From: Paulownia fortunei
Taxonomy: Eukaryota; Streptophyta; Magnoliopsida; Lamiales; Paulowniaceae
Length of the DNA: 64,000 bases
Assembly (NCBI GenBank): GCA_019321725.1
Contig: CM033120.1
Location: 3,503,341-3,567,340, forward strand
Reading direction: 5' to 3'
Within the stretch, counting starts at the first letter, position 1. Each line of letters opens with the position of its first letter. Below the pieces are notes generated by a model that was not told where the DNA came from, made no database searches, and worked only from the letters and a program-made list of their open reading frames with translations. Position numbers and translations under genes: made by a program. Below, piece by piece: positions 62,187-64,000 of this stretch.

Positions 62187-63569
62187 AAAAGGCCTTTTAG
62201 CATGCCAAGCTTCAGACAACCTTCAAAAGGAATTAAGGAGAGCACAAGTTGGTAAAAGATCAATCTGAACATTTTAAAGAAAAAAAAAGAGAGAGAGAGA
62301 AAGCAAACCTAGGTAAAAGATTTAGGACAAAAAGTGCACCAAAAGTTAGAGGTTCTTCTTTCAACCTGCATTTCTGGAACATACATTCACATATAACATA
62401 GGCAAGGCAGTGAAACCCCCAAACTTTTTCACTTTATTTTTTTTTTTCCTTGTTTCTCTTCTTCATTTTTCTTAGATTTTTTTTTTTTTTTGGTGGGGTG
62501 GGGGGTGGGGGGGGGGAATAAGGTTTCATTGGTGAACTTTTTATGTCATTGTAAATACTAAAAGAATTTTTATTCAAAATAACTTTTGGCTATATTACCC
62601 ACATACAAAAGGAACACAAACATATTTTTCGGGTAAACTTGACAAACCTTGAGAAAGCAATGTTGAACTTCATTGTATGCCTACACTCACCTAAGGTACA
62701 TAAACTGATTACCAATCAAAGTAATAAGATAAACTATCACAGAATTACCACATTTATAGAACTTACACAGGAAACGAAAAACCAAGTATGAGAATAGAAG
62801 ATTATGTTGACCAGAAAAAAATAAAAAGAGAGATATGATCACCATACTGGAGATGAAAAAGTGCAAATTCAGAAATAAAAAGATCAAAATTCCTAACAAA
62901 ATTTATTCACTCTATAGATTCCAAGAGAAAAGAATTTCCATTGTAAAACTTCAATGCACTAGCTATAAAAATTCATACAAAGATGTCCATCCACAAAAGG
63001 TTTCTTCTCTTGGCATTTATAAATGAAGAAGTTCACCCAAAAATTTTAGGAGAAAGAAATAGCTAAAAGAGCATAGAAGTAATAAGAATTTCCATTATCA
63101 TCACACAGTTGGAAAGTAAAAAGAAATAGATATAAAAATGATAGCAAGAAGCAAACACCTGCCCACAGAATTATCATAGAGAAAATACTTAATCTTGGCA
63201 TTTGAAGAGAGGTAATTCCTAGACGACATCAAAAATAATTATGTTCTCAAGCCCAATATTATACTTTAACACCAGACAAATTCTACCTTCAGTCCCACTG
63301 TTTACTGTCATTAGTGATGCAAACCACTGGAAGAAGTGTTGATAATATGACAGTAAGGTCCTGCAAATTTAAATTATATAAAGTCATGACATATTGGAGG
63401 AAATAAGTGGGCAAGATTGATAAATCAAACAAAAATGAGAAAGTTATTGGATCCTACTAGTTGTCAAACCTACACCTTTACATGTTTTACATACATGCAC
63501 CTTTAACTCATAAATTGCCCCGTGCAGAAACTCCATCATGTAATCCTATCAGAAATATCATACTTTAGA
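62187..63569 (-). repeat. Segmental duplication A of 54066-55438
   Basis: Partner of the A' segment. Shared blocks include AAAGGCCTTTTAGCATG, AAGCAATGTTGAACTTCATT, and CATCATGTAATCC at the far end. Confidence 0.85.
62469..62517 (+). repeat. T-run followed by a G-run tract
   Basis: A stretch of T then GGTGGGGTGGGGGGTGGGG and more G. Four or more G-runs separated by single T could fold as a G-quadruplex. The matching place in duplication A' (about 54300-54345) has no such tract, so it expanded in this copy only. Confidence 0.7.
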
Positions 63570-64000
63570 ACATGAACATGCAGTTCAAAGTTAATCAAAA
63601 AACAAAATCTCTAAGTTCCTATTAATTTGCATTCATATCAATCACACTCTATGAGGCATCTTAGAACATCAACATGAATTTAAAAGTTAATTAAAAAAAA
63701 CACAATCTCTAAGTACTTCCAATTTGCATTAATATAGGCTTTTATGTATGATGCTTCTAACATGCGTGAATTACATTTCTACCATTAGTCAAGTGAATCA
63801 CTTGATTAGAGCCTCCCACCCCACCCCAACCCCTATTTCTGCCAAATGTTCGCTAGTACAATGTCCACCATTTCATATTTGTGCAAGCATGAGCTTAGAG
63901 AAAACTGAAAGACCCAAAATGCTAAAAAAAATGTTTTTACCTCATTTGATAGGAGCAATGACATTACTAAGGAATGAACATAGATCATTAATAGGCAACA
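63570..64000. other. AT-rich, with a 95-bp direct repeat
   Basis: The blocks TTAGAACAT.AACATG, AAAGTTAAT.AAAAAA and AATCTCTAAGT..TTTGCATT occur at about 63565-63642 and 63661-63730. No exon recognised; the upstream part of the gene should lie beyond the window. Confidence 0.5.

Larger units (their letters stand above)
60128..63360 (-). pseudogene. SGR6/MROH1-like HEAT-repeat gene, middle exons (copy A)
   Basis: Minus-strand exons in family order: 63360-63287 (DLTVILSTLLPVVCI), 62680-62599 (AYNEVQHCFLKV), 62365-62309 (LKEEPLTFGALFVL), 62220-62122 (RLSEAWHAKRPF, later KALSE), 62023-61851 ([29 protein letters not shown]), 60826-60738 (LREMCEKG, TIPEME), 60624-60559 ([20 protein letters not shown]), about 60343-60287 (CDCKAHADIPNPE) and 60201-60128 (FARLVVLLHNPL). 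Exon ends carry AG/GT signals except an AT donor after 60559 and a GC donor after 60287. Breaks: a 16-bp loss in the first exon, a TAG in the fourth, and one-base shifts in the second, fourth, fifth, sixth and ninth that all sit in base runs. The product would be a cytosolic HEAT-repeat protein. Confidence 0.8.

Noticed and set aside
45808..63360. A functional full-length SGR6 gene
   Set aside because: Nonsense changes, a 10-bp and a 16-bp deletion, a lost acceptor and missing exons remain even if all homopolymer shifts are treated as sequencing errors.

Overview
The window looks like nuclear DNA of a flowering plant. It is AT-rich and mostly gene-poor, and it is packed with broken LTR retrotransposons of plant Ty3/gypsy and Ty1/copia types. 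It holds one intact intronless plant-type RING-H2 gene and relic exons of a plant HEAT-repeat gene (SHOOT GRAVITROPISM 6 / MROH1-like) with GT..AG introns. I cannot name the species. A 100-N gap at 48448-48547 is flanked by near-identical sequence, so part of this window is an assembly artefact.

Layout. 1-1735: an old gypsy-type transposon gene fragment. 1736-11642: a minus-strand chromodomain-type Ty3/gypsy relic (3' LTR, PPT, integrase C-terminus with chromodomain, integrase zinc finger). It is split by a solo LTR with a perfect 5-bp target duplication and followed by about 4.4 kb of tandem repeats with higher-order structure (about 860 bp made of three diverged monomers of about 287 bp). 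11650-19900: a plus-strand Ty1/copia relic whose reverse transcriptase gene is interrupted by a complete Athila-like element (12091-18237, with LTRs, PBS, a gag-like relic, PPT and target duplication). 19900-24640: degenerate copia-LTR-like and AT-rich sequence. 24640-30960: a minus-strand copia relic whose internal part exists as two 2.4-kb tandem copies.

30960-36800: the only convincing intact gene, a 233-residue RING-H2 protein (32898-33599), with locally duplicated AT-rich sequence on one side and an LTR-like segment on the other. 37726-45748: a second patch of the chromodomain gypsy family, with a plus-strand LTR plus PBS facing a minus-strand partial LTR to form a 1-kb inverted repeat. 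Behind it lie integrase and reverse-transcriptase relics and about one unit of the same satellite.

45808-63360, minus strand: exons of an SGR6/MROH1-like gene in correct order but broken up by local duplications (49149-51344 with 51816-54066; 54066-55438 with 62187-63569), by a gypsy gag insertion (58856-59405) and by the assembly overlap. Several apparent frameshifts are single-base homopolymer differences, the same kind that separates the two overlapping contig ends, so some may be sequencing errors. Nonsense changes, a lost acceptor, and 10-bp and 16-bp deletions are not explained that way and make the locus look like decayed gene copies. The retrotransposon junction near 45748 cuts off the 3' part of the gene.
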